Positions 7,452-16,829 of a stretch of 44,544 nt of DNA are shown here, one piece after another; position 1 is the first letter of the stretch, and each line of letters begins with the position of its first letter. This stretch comes from an uncultured Lachnospiraceae bacterium (lineage in GTDB: Bacteria > Bacillota > Clostridia > Lachnospirales > Lachnospiraceae): positions 1 to 44,544 of the forward strand of contig CAJUDX010000022.1 in assembly GCA_910584785.1 (NCBI GenBank). The letters are read 5' to 3'. Both the position numbers and the translations under genes were made by a program. The notes under the pieces were generated by a model that had not been told where the DNA came from, did not search any database, and worked only from the letters and a program-made list of their open reading frames with translations.

Positions 7452-10112
7452 TTATTTCCCATCCCATCGATTCTTAAGTTTCGTCTGTAACCGGTAAAGG
7501 GTATTCAGCGCATCGATGGGTGTCATCTGCGAAATTTCCAGTTCGCCAAGTTCACGGATAATATCATCGTCCTTCACCGTATCAAACAGAGACATCTGCT
7601 GCAAATCCACCTCATCCGGTTTAGGCACGGCCTTTCTTGTCGGCACAGCTGCACCCGAACGGGCGATTTCCTTTGCCCGCACCGTGATATCTGCCCCGCT
7701 TAATTCCTCGGCAATCTCCTTAGCCCGTGCAATCACCGACGCCGGAACCCCGGCTAATTTAGCAACCTGGATACCATAACTCTTATCGGCTCCGCCCTTA
7801 ATAATCCTCCGCAGAAAAACAATATCATCCCCCTGCTCCTTAACAGCAATACAGTAATTATTTACCCCGTTTATCGTCCCTTCCAGCTCTGTCAGTTCAT
7901 GGTAATGTGTGGCAAATAAGGTCTTGGCTCCCAAAAGCTTCTGATTGCTGATATGCTCCACCACAGCCCATGCAATCGAAAGCCCGTCAAAAGTGCTCGT
8001 CCCCCGTCCGATTTCATCTAATACTAAAAGGCTGTTTTTTGTGGCGTTCCGCAAAATATTGGCAACCTCCGTCATTTCCACCATAAAGGTACTCTGCCCG
8101 CTTGCCAAATCGTCCGATGCGCCCACGCGGGTAAAAATCCGGTCACAGATACCGATATTGGCCTCATCTGCCGGGACAAAGCTTCCAATCTGCGCCATCA
8201 GCACAATTAACGCCACCTGCCGCATATATGTGGATTTTCCTGCCATATTGGGGCCGGTGATAATGGAAATCCTGTTCTTTCCATTATCTAGCTGTGTGTC
8301 ATTGGCTACAAATAAATCATCCCGCATCATCTGCTCAACCACGGGATGACGCCCGTTTTTAATCTGAATTATCCCCTTTTCATTCATCTGCGGCTTAACA
8401 TAATTATGACGGGTCGCAACCGCCGAAAGGGAGGCAAATACATCAACTCCGGCTAAGGCCTTTGCCGTCCGCTGAATCCGCAGAACTTCAGCGGCAATGG
8501 TATCCCGCACCTGACAGAAAAGCTCGTATTCCAGGGAAACCAGCTTTTCCTCGGCTCCCATAATAATATCTTCCAGTTCTTTAAGTTCATCCGTGGTATA
8601 CCGCTCCCCGTTGACTAAGGTCTGCTTGCGGATAAAGTAGGAAGGCACCTGATTTTTAAATGAATTACTCACCTCAAAATAATAGCCGAACACCTTATTA
8701 AACTTTACCTTCAGCGTCTTAATCCCCGTCTTTTCCTTCTCCCTGGCTTCTAATTCCGCCAGCCAGGTCTTGCCTTCGGTCTTTGCATGGCGCAGCTTAT
8801 CCGCCTCCTCGTTAAATCCATCTTTAAGGATGCCGCCGTCCCGAATCGAAATGGGAGGCTCCTCAATAATTGCCCGCTCAATCAAATCCCTAAGATCCTC
8901 CAGCGGGTCCAATTCCCCGGCAAACTGAGAAAGCAACGAGCTGGAAAATTCCCCCAGCAAATCTTTAATATAAGGAATCATCGCCAGAGAGTTTTTAAAG
9001 GCCAGCAAATCCCGCGGGTTCGCCGTCTTATAGCTGATCCTTCCAATTAACCGTTCCAAATCATACACCGGATGCAGATATTCGCAGATCTCTTCCCGCG
9101 AAATATAATTCATATTTAACTCCTGCACTGCTTCCTGGCGGGCATAAATCTCTTCCCGGTGAATCAGCGGCTGTTCGATATAACTGCGCAGCAGCCTGGC
9201 CCCCATGGCGGTCTTGGTCTTATCGAGCACCCACAAAAGACTTCCCCGCTTCTGCTTTTCCCTGAGGGTCTCTAATAGCTCCAGATTCCTCCTGGTCGAG
9301 GTATCAATCACCATAAACTGACCGACCTGGTACGGCGTGATGGTCGTCAGATGATCCAGGGTGCTCTTTTGCGTCTCATATAAGTACTGCATCACACAGC
9401 CTGCAGCAATCACACCCGTATCATAATCGCCAAGCCCCAGCCCGTCCAGACTTCCCACCCGGTAATGTTCCTTTAAAATCTTCCGGCAGGTCTCGTCGCC
9501 AAAAAAATGACTGTCCAGCGCAGAGACGGAGGTATGAAAACGCGCCTTCATCTCCTCCACATCCACGCCGGACATATAAAACGCCTCATTGCAGATAATT
9601 TCTGAGGGAGAAAACTTATGAATTTCATCCGATAAATCCCGCTCCGACCTTACCTCGGTCACAAAAAAGTCCCCTGTACTGATATCTGCGGCAGCAATGC
9701 CAAAGCTTTCTCCCACATAAACCAGGCCCATCAGGTAATTATTCCTCGTCTCGTCCAATGCCTGGACGCTGGTAATGGTTCCCGGCGTAACCACCCGGAT
9801 AACCTCGCGCCGAACCAGTCCCTTGGTCTGCTTTGGGTCCTCCATCTGTTCAGCAATCGCCACCTTAAACCCTTTTTGCACCAGCCGATTCAAATAGGTA
9901 TCCACAGCATGGAAAGGGACGCCGCACATGGGCGCCCGTTCCTCCAAGCCGCAATCCTTTCCCGTCAGGGTAATTTCCAAAGCCTTCGATGCAGTCAGCG
10001 CATCCTCAAAAAACATCTCATAAAAATCCCCCAGTCGATAAAATAAAATACAATCCGGGTACTGTTTCTTTGTCTCCAAATACTGGGTCATCATTGGTGT
10101 CATTCCAGCCAT
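7452..10112 (-). CDS. mutS: DNA mismatch repair protein MutS
   Basis: Mismatch sensor of 886 residues. The N-terminal GDFYEMFFEDA contains the Phe-x-Glu mismatch-reading motif. Walker A GPNMAGKST lies near 620, followed by ASDDLASGQSTFMVEM, Walker B LLVLDEIGRGTSTFDG and FATHYHEL. The tail contains QQMSLFDTV, a beta-clamp binding motif (QxSLF), which ties repair to replication. The start at 10112 has GAGGT five bases upstream. A good promoter lies immediately upstream, right after the miaB stop codon, so mutS can be transcribed independently of miaB. No unusual residues were noticed. Confidence 0.98.
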   Translation of the reverse strand: MAGMTPMMTQYLETKKQYPDCILFYRLGDFYEMFFEDALTASKALEITLTGKDCGLEERAPMCGVPFHAVDTYLNRLVQKGFKVAIAEQMEDPKQTKGLVRREVIRVVTPGTITSVQALDETRNNYLMGLVYVGESFGIAAADISTGDFFVTEVRSERDLSDEIHKFSPSEIICNEAFYMSGVDVEEMKARFHTSVSALDSHFFGDETCRKILKEHYRVGSLDGLGLGDYDTGVIAAGCVMQYLYETQKSTLDHLTTITPYQVGQFMVIDTSTRRNLELLETLREKQKRGSLLWVLDKTKTAMGARLLRSYIEQPLIHREEIYARQEAVQELNMNYISREEICEYLHPVYDLERLIGRISYKTANPRDLLAFKNSLAMIPYIKDLLGEFSSSLLSQFAGELDPLEDLRDLIERAIIEEPPISIRDGGILKDGFNEEADKLRHAKTEGKTWLAELEAREKEKTGIKTLKVKFNKVFGYYFEVSNSFKNQVPSYFIRKQTLVNGERYTTDELKELEDIIMGAEEKLVSLEYELFCQVRDTIAAEVLRIQRTAKALAGVDVFASLSAVATRHNYVKPQMNEKGIIQIKNGRHPVVEQMMRDDLFVANDTQLDNGKNRISIITGPNMAGKSTYMRQVALIVLMAQIGSFVPADEANIGICDRIFTRVGASDDLASGQSTFMVEMTEVANILRNATKNSLLVLDEIGRGTSTFDGLSIAWAVVEHISNQKLLGAKTLFATHYHELTELEGTINGVNNYCIAVKEQGDDIVFLRRIIKGGADKSYGIQVAKLAGVPASVIARAKEIAEELSGADITVRAKEIARSGAAVPTRKAVPKPDEVDLQQMSLFDTVKDDDIIRELGELEISQMTPIDALNTLYRLQTKLKNRWDGK

Positions 10113-10177
10113 GAGCTACCTCACTTCTTTATCCTGTTTACTCTAATCTTAATTTAGGTTAATGTTTATCTTATCTT

Positions 10178-10205
10178 ATTTTATCTTATTCAATCTGTTT
10201 GTCAA
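10178..10205 (-). promoter_or_regulatory. mutS promoter
   Basis: On the minus strand TTGACA (10200-10205) is followed after 16 bp by TAAAAT (10178-10183). The -35 starts two bases after the miaB stop codon. The short miaB-mutS gap is otherwise an AT-rich run of TTATC-type repeats. Confidence 0.7.
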
Positions 10206-10207
10206 CT

Positions 10208-11671
10208 TCACCTGTTTTTCTTCTGTTCTGCCAAATTCCCCAGATAATAAAATCCCTTAAACTCATCTAGGGATACCCGGACAATTTTTCCGATAAGCTC
10301 CTTTGTCCCTGGGAAATGCACCACCGTATTATTTCCCAGCCTGCCTGTCATCATACGATCGTCGTGGTCGTTTACCTCTTCCACCAAAACCTCCTGTACC
10401 GTGTGCACCTGACGCCCGGAAACCTTCGCTCCCGTCTCCTGTACCTTCTTTAACAGCCGGTCAAAACGCTCCTTCACCACATCCTCCGGCACCTGATTCT
10501 CCATCACAGCTGCCGGTGTGCCTGTCCGCTTTGAATAAATAAAAGTAAACGCACTGTCAAAACCCACCATACCCACCACATCCATCGTTTCCAGAAAATC
10601 CTCCTCGGTTTCCCCCGGAAAACCAACAATAATATCCGTGGTCAAAGAAATTTCCGGGATGGCTTGCTTAATCTTCTTCGCCAGTGCAATATACTGCTCC
10701 TTTGTATACTTACGGTTCATCGCTTTTAATATCCGGCTGCTCCCCGACTGCAGAGGAAGATGCAGATGAGGACAAATTTTCTTCGATGCCTTCATTACCG
10801 CAATTAATTCATCTGACAAATCCTTAGGATGGGAGGTCATAAACCGAATCCTTTTTATCCCCTCCACCTTCTCCACCTGCGTCAGAAGTTCGGCAAAAGA
10901 AATCGGATGCATTAAGGTCTTTCCATAAGAATTTACATTCTGCCCCAAGAGCATAATCTCCACCACGCCGTCCGCTGCCAGCCTTTCAACTTCCCGGATA
11001 ATCTCCTCCGGCTGCCGGCTCCTCTCCCTTCCCCTCACATAGGGAACAATACAATAGCTGCAGAAATTATTGCAGCCAAACATAATATTTACCCCGGACT
11101 TAAACGGATACTTTCTTTCCGAGGGAAGGTTTTCCACAATTTTATCTGTCCCGTCCCAAACCTCAATTACTGGTTTTTTTCCTGACAGGCGAAGATACAA
11201 AAGCTCCGCCAGCTGGAAAATATTATGAGTGCCGAAAATCAAATCAACAAAAGGATAACTGCGCTTTAACTTGTCCACAACCTCCTTCTCCTGCATCATA
11301 CAGCCGCAGAGGGCAATCAGCATTCCGGGATTTTTCTTCTTTTTCACTCCCAGCTGCCCCAGCCGCCCATAGACACGCAGATTTGCATTCTCACGCACCG
11401 TACAGGTATTATAAAGAACAAAATCCGCATCTTCCGAATCTGTCTCCACCATACCAATCCCTGACAAAACCGCCACCAGCTTTTCCGAATCCCTGGCGTT
11501 CATCTGGCACCCGAATGTTTGAGTAAAAAAGCATGGGCGACGACCATTTTTCCGTTCAAACTCGAAAACCCACTCCCGGCATTTTGCCATAAAGTAATAC
11601 TGGCGGGCAGGTTCTTCGGTGGGCGATTCTGCATTAATATCTATCTTATCTAAATTAATTTCATTTTCCAT
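10208..11671 (-). CDS. miaB: tRNA-2-methylthio-N6-dimethylallyladenosine synthase
   Basis: Radical-SAM methylthiotransferase that converts i6A37 to ms2i6A37 in tRNA, acting after MiaA. The N-terminal UPF0004 domain has three cysteines in TFGCQMNARDSE, YNTCTVRENA and ALCGCMMQ for the auxiliary 4Fe-4S cluster. The radical-SAM motif is FGCNNFCSYCIVPYVRGRERSR (CxxxCxxC, about residues 199-206). Further motifs include DIIVGFPGETEEDF, and a C-terminal TRAM region recognises tRNA. At 487 residues it has an N-terminal extension of about 50 residues before the first domain, common in clostridial MiaB. The RBS is weak (AGGGAA about 12 nt upstream). It is the first gene of the miaB-mutS-mutL-miaA series. 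Confidence 0.96.
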   Translation of the reverse strand: MENEINLDKIDINAESPTEEPARQYYFMAKCREWVFEFERKNGRRPCFFTQTFGCQMNARDSEKLVAVLSGIGMVETDSEDADFVLYNTCTVRENANLRVYGRLGQLGVKKKKNPGMLIALCGCMMQEKEVVDKLKRSYPFVDLIFGTHNIFQLAELLYLRLSGKKPVIEVWDGTDKIVENLPSERKYPFKSGVNIMFGCNNFCSYCIVPYVRGRERSRQPEEIIREVERLAADGVVEIMLLGQNVNSYGKTLMHPISFAELLTQVEKVEGIKRIRFMTSHPKDLSDELIAVMKASKKICPHLHLPLQSGSSRILKAMNRKYTKEQYIALAKKIKQAIPEISLTTDIIVGFPGETEEDFLETMDVVGMVGFDSAFTFIYSKRTGTPAAVMENQVPEDVVKERFDRLLKKVQETGAKVSGRQVHTVQEVLVEEVNDHDDRMMTGRLGNNTVVHFPGTKELIGKIVRVSLDEFKGFYYLGNLAEQKKNR

Positions 11672-11754
11672 TCTTCTTAGCTTTCCCTTCTAACCATCCT
11701 TCTCTTTATGCTGCTGTACCACCCGTTCAACAGAAAAAGAGGTAAATTACAATG

Positions 11755-11763
11755 ATTATAACA
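11755..11763 (-). promoter_or_regulatory. miaB promoter, extended -10
   Basis: On the minus strand TGTTATAAT gives a perfect TATAAT (11755-11760) with the TGn extension, about 84 bp upstream of the miaB start. No good -35 was found at 16-18 bp; the upstream sequence is T-rich. Confidence 0.5.
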
Positions 11764-11790
11764 GATGAATGAAAAAAAAGAAAGAAATTT

Positions 11791-11821
11791 TTAAAAGACC
11801 CCTGCCATCCCGGCAAGGGCC
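11791..11821 (-). terminator. Rho-independent terminator after the DUF362 gene
   Basis: A ten-base-pair stem (arms 11797-11806 and 11812-11821, two G-T pairs) with a five-base loop, followed on the minus strand by TTTT and further T-rich sequence. It lies 27 bp past the stop of the DUF362 gene and separates that unit from miaB. Confidence 0.85.
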
Positions 11822-11847
11822 TTCATTATTAAATCATGCATCAGCAA

Positions 11848-12732
11848 TTATTCCACCATAATCAGTTCATATTCCCTGGTTCCATACCCAAGTTCTGCAG
11901 CTGCTTCAATCGTATGGATTCCATGCAGTGATTCCACTCTCTGAAGGAAATGGTCACGGCCCGGATCATCCGACTGATAAATTAAATCCATACACGCCTG
12001 ATCCAGCGCCACCGGATCGAGAGAAGATAAAATCCCAATATCCTTCATGCAGGGATCTTCTGCCACCGCGCAGCAGTCGCAGTCTACGGATAAATTGCAG
12101 ACCATATTGACAAATGCGATTTTTTCCTTAAAGTATGCAACAATCGTACCGGCGGCATCTGCCATCGCCTCACAAAAAACATCCTGGGATGCCATATGAT
12201 CCCATACAATCGTCTGATCATCGGTGAAACCGCCGGAATGAATCAGCGACTTACCCTCACTGCTGGCACAGCCAATCGCCAGCTGCTTTAACGCGCCGCC
12301 ATAGCCGCCGGCAGGATGTCCCTTGAAATGAGAAAGCACCAGCATGGAATCATAATTGGCAATCGCTTTTCCCACGGCATTTTCCTTTAATACCTTTCCA
12401 TTCTCCACCGGAAGTATAAGATCGGGCTTCCCGGCATCCATTAAATCCACAGAAAAATACTTGCTCCAGCCATGCTCTTTTATCAGCTCCCTGTGTTTTT
12501 CCGTCGAATTTCTTGCTCCGTCATAGGCAGTATTACACTCCACTACCGTCCCCTTTACCGCTTCCACCATGGGACGCATAAATTCCGGGCGCAGGTAATT
12601 TTGATTTCCCTTCTCACCGGAGTGAACCTTTACCGCAACCTTTCCCGGAAGTTCCTTTCCCAGCACCTGGTACATCTTAATGACAGCCTCCGGAGTAATT
12701 TCCCTTGTGAAATATACTTTTGCTTTTTCCAT
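11848..12732 (-). CDS. DUF362 domain-containing protein
   Basis: A protein of about 294 residues. Features visible are MEKAKVYFTRE, VAVKVHSGEKGNQNYLRP, LVLSHFKGHPAGGYGGALKQLAIGCAS and a cysteine cluster CNLSVDCDCCAVAEDPC, followed by GILSSLDPVALDQACMDL. This is the pattern of the DUF362 family, often linked to Fe-S or redox proteins, but the biochemical role is not established. The start at 12732 is chosen over a GTG at 12741 because GAGGTG then sits six bases upstream. It lies downstream of araD but has its own strong promoter and a terminator, so it is probably an independent unit rather than part of arabinose catabolism. No signal peptide is visible. Confidence 0.85.
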   Translation of the reverse strand: MEKAKVYFTREITPEAVIKMYQVLGKELPGKVAVKVHSGEKGNQNYLRPEFMRPMVEAVKGTVVECNTAYDGARNSTEKHRELIKEHGWSKYFSVDLMDAGKPDLILPVENGKVLKENAVGKAIANYDSMLVLSHFKGHPAGGYGGALKQLAIGCASSEGKSLIHSGGFTDDQTIVWDHMASQDVFCEAMADAAGTIVAYFKEKIAFVNMVCNLSVDCDCCAVAEDPCMKDIGILSSLDPVALDQACMDLIYQSDDPGRDHFLQRVESLHGIHTIEAAAELGYGTREYELIMVE

Positions 12733-12761
12733 CGCCTTCACCTCGTTGTTTTCATGGAATT

Positions 12762-12785
12762 TTTATTACTATCTTTATTACTATC
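12762..12785. repeat. Tandem 12-bp direct repeat in the DUF362 promoter/leader
   Basis: TTTATTACTATC occurs twice in perfect tandem (12762-12773 and 12774-12785), starting a few bases downstream of the -10 and covering the expected transcription start. It could be an operator or simple slippage; the sequence alone does not decide. Confidence 0.8.
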
Positions 12786-12788
12786 CCT

Positions 12789-12817
12789 AGTATAAAGAGA
12801 TTTCCGGCAGATGTCAA
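12789..12817 (-). promoter_or_regulatory. Strong sigma-70-type promoter of the DUF362 gene
   Basis: On the minus strand TTGACA (12812-12817), a 17-bp spacer and TATACT (12789-12794) give a near-consensus promoter. A 12-bp palindrome, TTAATGCATTAA (12830-12841), lies just upstream of the -35. Confidence 0.8.
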
Positions 12818-12849
12818 ATACGTGATTCTTTAATGCATTAATTAAAACG

Positions 12850-13545
12850 CTATTTTCCCTGCCCATAATAGGCATTTGGTCCGTGCTTGCGCATAAAATG
12901 CTTATCCAGCATGCATTTTGGGGTACGACAGTCGGCATTTGAATTTAACAGCTCAGTCATTAAATTCATTTTCGCCACCTCTTCCATCACCACAGCATGA
13001 TATACTGCCTGTGCGGCATCCTTCCCCCAGGCAAATGGCCCATGGTTTTTGCAGAGTACTCCTGGTACATATACGGGATTTTTATCCTGAAAGACTTCAA
13101 TAATACTTTTTCCCGTATTTTCCTCATACCCCGCTTCAATCTCTTCTGAAGTAAGATTCCTAGCACAGGGAATATCGCCATAAAAATAATCGGCATGGGT
13201 CGTTCCATAGCAGGGAATCGCCCGCCCGGCCTGTGCCCAGGCTGTTGCATGCGGTGAGTGTGTATGTACAATACCGCCAATTTCCGTAAAGGCCTTATAT
13301 AATTCCAGGTGTGTAGGTGTATCCGATGAAGGATTTAATTCCCCCTCCACCCGATTGCCGTCAAGATCCATAACCACCAGCATTTGAGGCGTCAGCTCCT
13401 CATATTCCACCCCGCTTGGCTTAATGACAAACAGGCCCGCTTTCCGGTCAATCCCGCTGACATTTCCCCAGGTAAACGTGACAAGATTTCGGCGGGGAAG
13501 CTCCATATTCGCTTCCCAGACCGCTTGTTTTAACTCTTCTAACAT
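12850..13545 (-). CDS. araD: L-ribulose-5-phosphate 4-epimerase
   Basis: Converts L-ribulose 5-phosphate to D-xylulose 5-phosphate, the last arabinose-specific step before the pentose phosphate pathway. A class II aldolase fold protein of 231 residues, the normal AraD length. Visible motifs are TWGNVSGIDR, IKPSGVEYEELTP, LNPSSDTPTHLELYKAF, HTHSPHATAWAQAG (zinc-binding histidines) and GTTHADYFYGDIPCAR, plus a C-terminal HGPNAYYGQ tail typical of AraD. The RBS AGAGG lies eight bases before the ATG. It is the last gene of the transporter-araA-kinase-araD operon. No terminator is obvious after its stop; the next elements are the DUF362 promoter and leader. Confidence 0.96.
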   Translation of the reverse strand: MLEELKQAVWEANMELPRRNLVTFTWGNVSGIDRKAGLFVIKPSGVEYEELTPQMLVVMDLDGNRVEGELNPSSDTPTHLELYKAFTEIGGIVHTHSPHATAWAQAGRAIPCYGTTHADYFYGDIPCARNLTSEEIEAGYEENTGKSIIEVFQDKNPVYVPGVLCKNHGPFAWGKDAAQAVYHAVVMEEVAKMNLMTELLNSNADCRTPKCMLDKHFMRKHGPNAYYGQGK

Positions 13546-13633
13546 CCTTTTTTCCTCTCTTTACCAGATCTGCTTTTTACCTGGCTGGCAGGCCTTTCCG
13601 ATTCCTTCTTACTGGTCTGCCTGTGCTGGTAAA

Positions 13634-15247
13634 TTATCCCTTCAGTGCTTCCACCGCTGCCCGTTCAATCGAAAGTCCTGCATGATACCGCTTCATAAAT
13701 GCGGCAAAGCCTGCTGCCGCTTCACTGTCAGGTTCCTCCGTCAACCGCCCCTGTTTTTCTGCAAATACCTTATTTTCCAGGTAATCGCCAAGACTTTCCG
13801 CGTCCTTCTTCCACAGCCGGTAAGCTGCCAAAAGCGCACAGCCCCAGGCGCCGCCCTCTCCTGCGGTTTCCATCACCGTTACCGGAACCCCGGCAGCAGC
13901 AGCCAAAATTTTCTGCCCGACACCCTTTGTCTTAAACAAACCGCCGTGCCCTAACAGCATATCCAGCTTAACCTCTTCCTCCTGAAAAAGAATATCCAGC
14001 CCGGTTTTTAATGCGCCCAGGGAGGTATACAGATGGGTACGCATAAAGTTGGCCAGAGAAAACGGATGCTCAGGATGGCGGACAAAGAGCGGACGTCCCT
14101 CTTCAAGCCCCGTAATATGTTCGCCGGAGAAATAATTATATGCCAGCAGTCCGCCGCAGTCCGCTTCTCCCTCCATTGCCTTTTGATAAAGCGCCCCGAA
14201 CAAATGTTCCGTCGCGACCTCCATTCCCATCATCTGGGCAAACTCGCCAAACAGCCCCACCCATGCATTTAAGTCCGAGGTACAGTTATTACAGTGCACC
14301 ATCCCGACCAAATCACCGGAAGGAGTCGTCACCAGATCGATTTCCGGATGGACCTTTTTCAGCTCATGCTCTAACACCACCATGGCAAATACACTTGTCC
14401 CCGCGGATACATTTCCTGTGCGGACACGGACACTGTTTGTCGCTGTCATTCCCGTTCCTGCATCTCCCTCCGGAGGACACAGGGGAATACCCGCTTCCAA
14501 TGTCCCTGTGGGATCTAACAGCCGGGCGCCTTCTTCACTTAACACGCCCGCATCCTCCCCCGCGACAAGGGCTTTGGGAAGGATATCCCTAAGTTTCCAG
14601 GGATAGTGCTTATCTGCAATCAACGCATCAAATTGATTCACCATTGCCTGATTAAAGTCATGGGTATGGATATCCGCCGGAAACATACCTGCCACATCGC
14701 CCATTCCCAAAACCTTCTGCCCGGTCAGCTTCCAGTGCACATAGCCTTCCAGCGTAATCATATAGTCAATCTGCGGAACATGTGGCTCATCTTTTAAGAT
14801 GGCCTGATACAGATGGGCAATACTCCAGCGCTGCGGAACCGGATACTGAAATAGCTCTGTCAGTTTTTTTGAAGCCTCCATAGTCATGGTATTGCGCCAG
14901 GTTCGAAACGGCACCAAAAGTTTACCTTCCCGGTCAAACACCATGTAACCGTGCATCATTGCACTAATTCCTATGGCACCCGGACGGGTAAACACCTGTC
15001 CGTATCTTACCTTCACATCCTCTGCCAGCTTCTGGTAGGCCTCCCTCAGTCCGGTCCAGATATCTTCCAGGGTATAAGTCCAGACGCCGTCCGTCAGACG
15101 GTTTTCCCAGTCATGGTTTCCCGCGGCAATCGGCGAATGATCCGCCCCAATCAGCACCGCCTTTATCCGGGTGGAGCCAAGTTCAATCCCCAGCGCCGTT
15201 TTCCCTTCGTTAATCCACTGCACAATTGTTTCCTGTTTTGCTTTCAT
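13634..15247 (-). CDS. araB: FGGY-family carbohydrate kinase, probable L-ribulokinase
   Basis: Phosphorylates L-ribulose to L-ribulose 5-phosphate, as judged from its place between araA and araD. The protein, about 537 residues, has the FGGY/actin-fold phosphate-binding start ALGIELGSTRIKAVLIG near residue 20, ISAMMHGYMVFD, and the ATP-side segments PPEGDAGTGMTATNSV, GNVSAGTSVFAMVV and GHGGLFKTKGVGQ. The lengthened N-terminus (MKAKQETIVQWINEGK) is that of the Bacteroidetes/Clostridia kinase type, which is only distantly similar to E. coli AraB, so generic annotation as FGGY kinase or xylulokinase is possible. The start at 15247 has a perfect AAGGAGG five bases upstream; the in-frame extension to 15280 has none. 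The name araB rests on operon context. Confidence 0.8.
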   Translation of the reverse strand: MKAKQETIVQWINEGKTALGIELGSTRIKAVLIGADHSPIAAGNHDWENRLTDGVWTYTLEDIWTGLREAYQKLAEDVKVRYGQVFTRPGAIGISAMMHGYMVFDREGKLLVPFRTWRNTMTMEASKKLTELFQYPVPQRWSIAHLYQAILKDEPHVPQIDYMITLEGYVHWKLTGQKVLGMGDVAGMFPADIHTHDFNQAMVNQFDALIADKHYPWKLRDILPKALVAGEDAGVLSEEGARLLDPTGTLEAGIPLCPPEGDAGTGMTATNSVRVRTGNVSAGTSVFAMVVLEHELKKVHPEIDLVTTPSGDLVGMVHCNNCTSDLNAWVGLFGEFAQMMGMEVATEHLFGALYQKAMEGEADCGGLLAYNYFSGEHITGLEEGRPLFVRHPEHPFSLANFMRTHLYTSLGALKTGLDILFQEEEVKLDMLLGHGGLFKTKGVGQKILAAAAGVPVTVMETAGEGGAWGCALLAAYRLWKKDAESLGDYLENKVFAEKQGRLTEEPDSEAAAGFAAFMKRYHAGLSIERAAVEALKG

Positions 15248-15286
15248 ATGTTCCTCCTTCAGGTTGCCAGTTCGGCCCAAATGGAC

Positions 15287-16783
15287 TTAACGATAAGCGG
15301 CTTTATTCCAGCGAAGTTCATTTTTCAGCCCGCGGATGGTGGTATCGCTGTCAATATACACTGCCTCAATGCCCATCGCCTCGGCCCAGTCACCCATCTG
15401 CTCGGCAGTTAAATCGTAAGAAAATGCCGTATGATGCGCGCCGCCAGCTAAGATCCAGCTCTCTGCGCCAACAGTAAGATTTGGCCTTGGCGTCCAGAAT
15501 GCGGTTGCCACCGGAAGCTTAGGCATAGGCTTTTCCACCTTCTTGCAGTCCACTTCATTAATAATCAGCCGAAATCTTGTTCCTAAATCAATCAGCGAGG
15601 TGGCGATAGCCGGACCGGTTTTTGAAGTAAACACCAGCCTTGCCGGGTCTTCCCGGTCGCCCATGGACAGCGGGCAGACCTTAATCCCTATCGGGCCTTC
15701 CGCAATGGTAGGGCAGACCTCAAGCATGTGTGCCTGTAAAATCCCCTCCCTGCCCGGTACAAGATTATAGGTGTAATCCTCCATAAATGAGGTTCCCTTC
15801 GCATCCTTCATTCCCTGCGTCATTATCTTCATCAGCCGCACCATTGCCGCCGTTTTCCAGTCGCCCTCGGCGCCAAAGCCGTAGCCCTTTTCCATCAGAC
15901 GCTGGATGGCAAGACCCGGAAGCTGTTTAAGTGCTCCCAAATCCCCAAAATGCGTAACAATAGCCTGGTAATCCTTATCCTGTAAAAAACGCTCAAATCC
16001 AAGCTCAATCCCTGCCTGCACCTCGACGTGGCGGCGAAATTCTTTCTCGTCCCTGCCCTCGGTAAGGAGATCGTATTTTGCATAATACTCCTCAACTAAA
16101 GTCTGAATATCCGCATTGGATACATCTTTGACATAGTCGGCAATCTCGTTCACCGGATAAGCATCCACCTCCCAGCCAAATTTAATCTGGGCTTCCACCT
16201 TATCGCCTTCAGTGACAGCAACATTGCGCATATTGTCCGCCACCCGGACAACGCGGATATGGCTGCTCTCCATAATCCCCACGGCTGTCCGCATCCACCC
16301 GGCAATCCTCTCCTGTACCCTTTTATCACTCCAGTGCCCCATAATCACCTTGCGCGGGATCTCCATCCTTGTCACCATATGACCATACTCGCGGTCGCCG
16401 TGCGCGGACTGGTTCTCATTCATAAAATCCATATCGATGGTGTCATACGGAATTTCCTGGTTAAACTGGGTATGGAAATGCAGCAGAGGCTTGCGAAATT
16501 CCTTTAACCCTAAAATCCACGATTTTGCCGGGGAAAACGTATGCATCCAGGTAATTACCCCGGCACAGTTTTCATCGCTGTTTGCCTCATTAAACAGACG
16601 GCGGATCGAAGTATTGTCGATTAAGGTCGGCTTCCATACCAGAGAAAACGGCAGAAGGCCGGACTGATTCATTGCCTCTGTAATGGCACGGGAATGTTCA
16701 GCAACCTTAGCCAGACATTCATCGCCATAAAGATCCTGTGAGCCTGCGGCAAACCAAAACTGATATTGTTTTTCTTTCATCAT
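15287..16783 (-). CDS. araA: L-arabinose isomerase
   Basis: Isomerises L-arabinose to L-ribulose with a divalent metal. About 498 residues. The N-terminal FWFAAGSQDLYGDECL, WMHTFSPAKSWI and LLHFHTQFNQEIPY are characteristic. The metal and catalytic residues are visible as YGFGAEGDWKT (Glu), SFMEDYTYN (Glu), ILQAHMLEVCP (His) and LAGGAHHTAFS (His), matching E306, E333, H350 and H450 of E. coli AraA. The start at 16783 has AAAGGAG six bases upstream; ATG-ATG makes 16780 an alternative. It follows the second permease gene by 46 bp and precedes the kinase gene by about 40 bp in the same operon. Confidence 0.97.
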   Translation of the reverse strand: MMKEKQYQFWFAAGSQDLYGDECLAKVAEHSRAITEAMNQSGLLPFSLVWKPTLIDNTSIRRLFNEANSDENCAGVITWMHTFSPAKSWILGLKEFRKPLLHFHTQFNQEIPYDTIDMDFMNENQSAHGDREYGHMVTRMEIPRKVIMGHWSDKRVQERIAGWMRTAVGIMESSHIRVVRVADNMRNVAVTEGDKVEAQIKFGWEVDAYPVNEIADYVKDVSNADIQTLVEEYYAKYDLLTEGRDEKEFRRHVEVQAGIELGFERFLQDKDYQAIVTHFGDLGALKQLPGLAIQRLMEKGYGFGAEGDWKTAAMVRLMKIMTQGMKDAKGTSFMEDYTYNLVPGREGILQAHMLEVCPTIAEGPIGIKVCPLSMGDREDPARLVFTSKTGPAIATSLIDLGTRFRLIINEVDCKKVEKPMPKLPVATAFWTPRPNLTVGAESWILAGGAHHTAFSYDLTAEQMGDWAEAMGIEAVYIDSDTTIRGLKNELRWNKAAYR

Positions 16784-16829
16784 GATACTCTCCTTTTTGT
16801 GATAAATCAAGATACTTTACGGTCAAACC

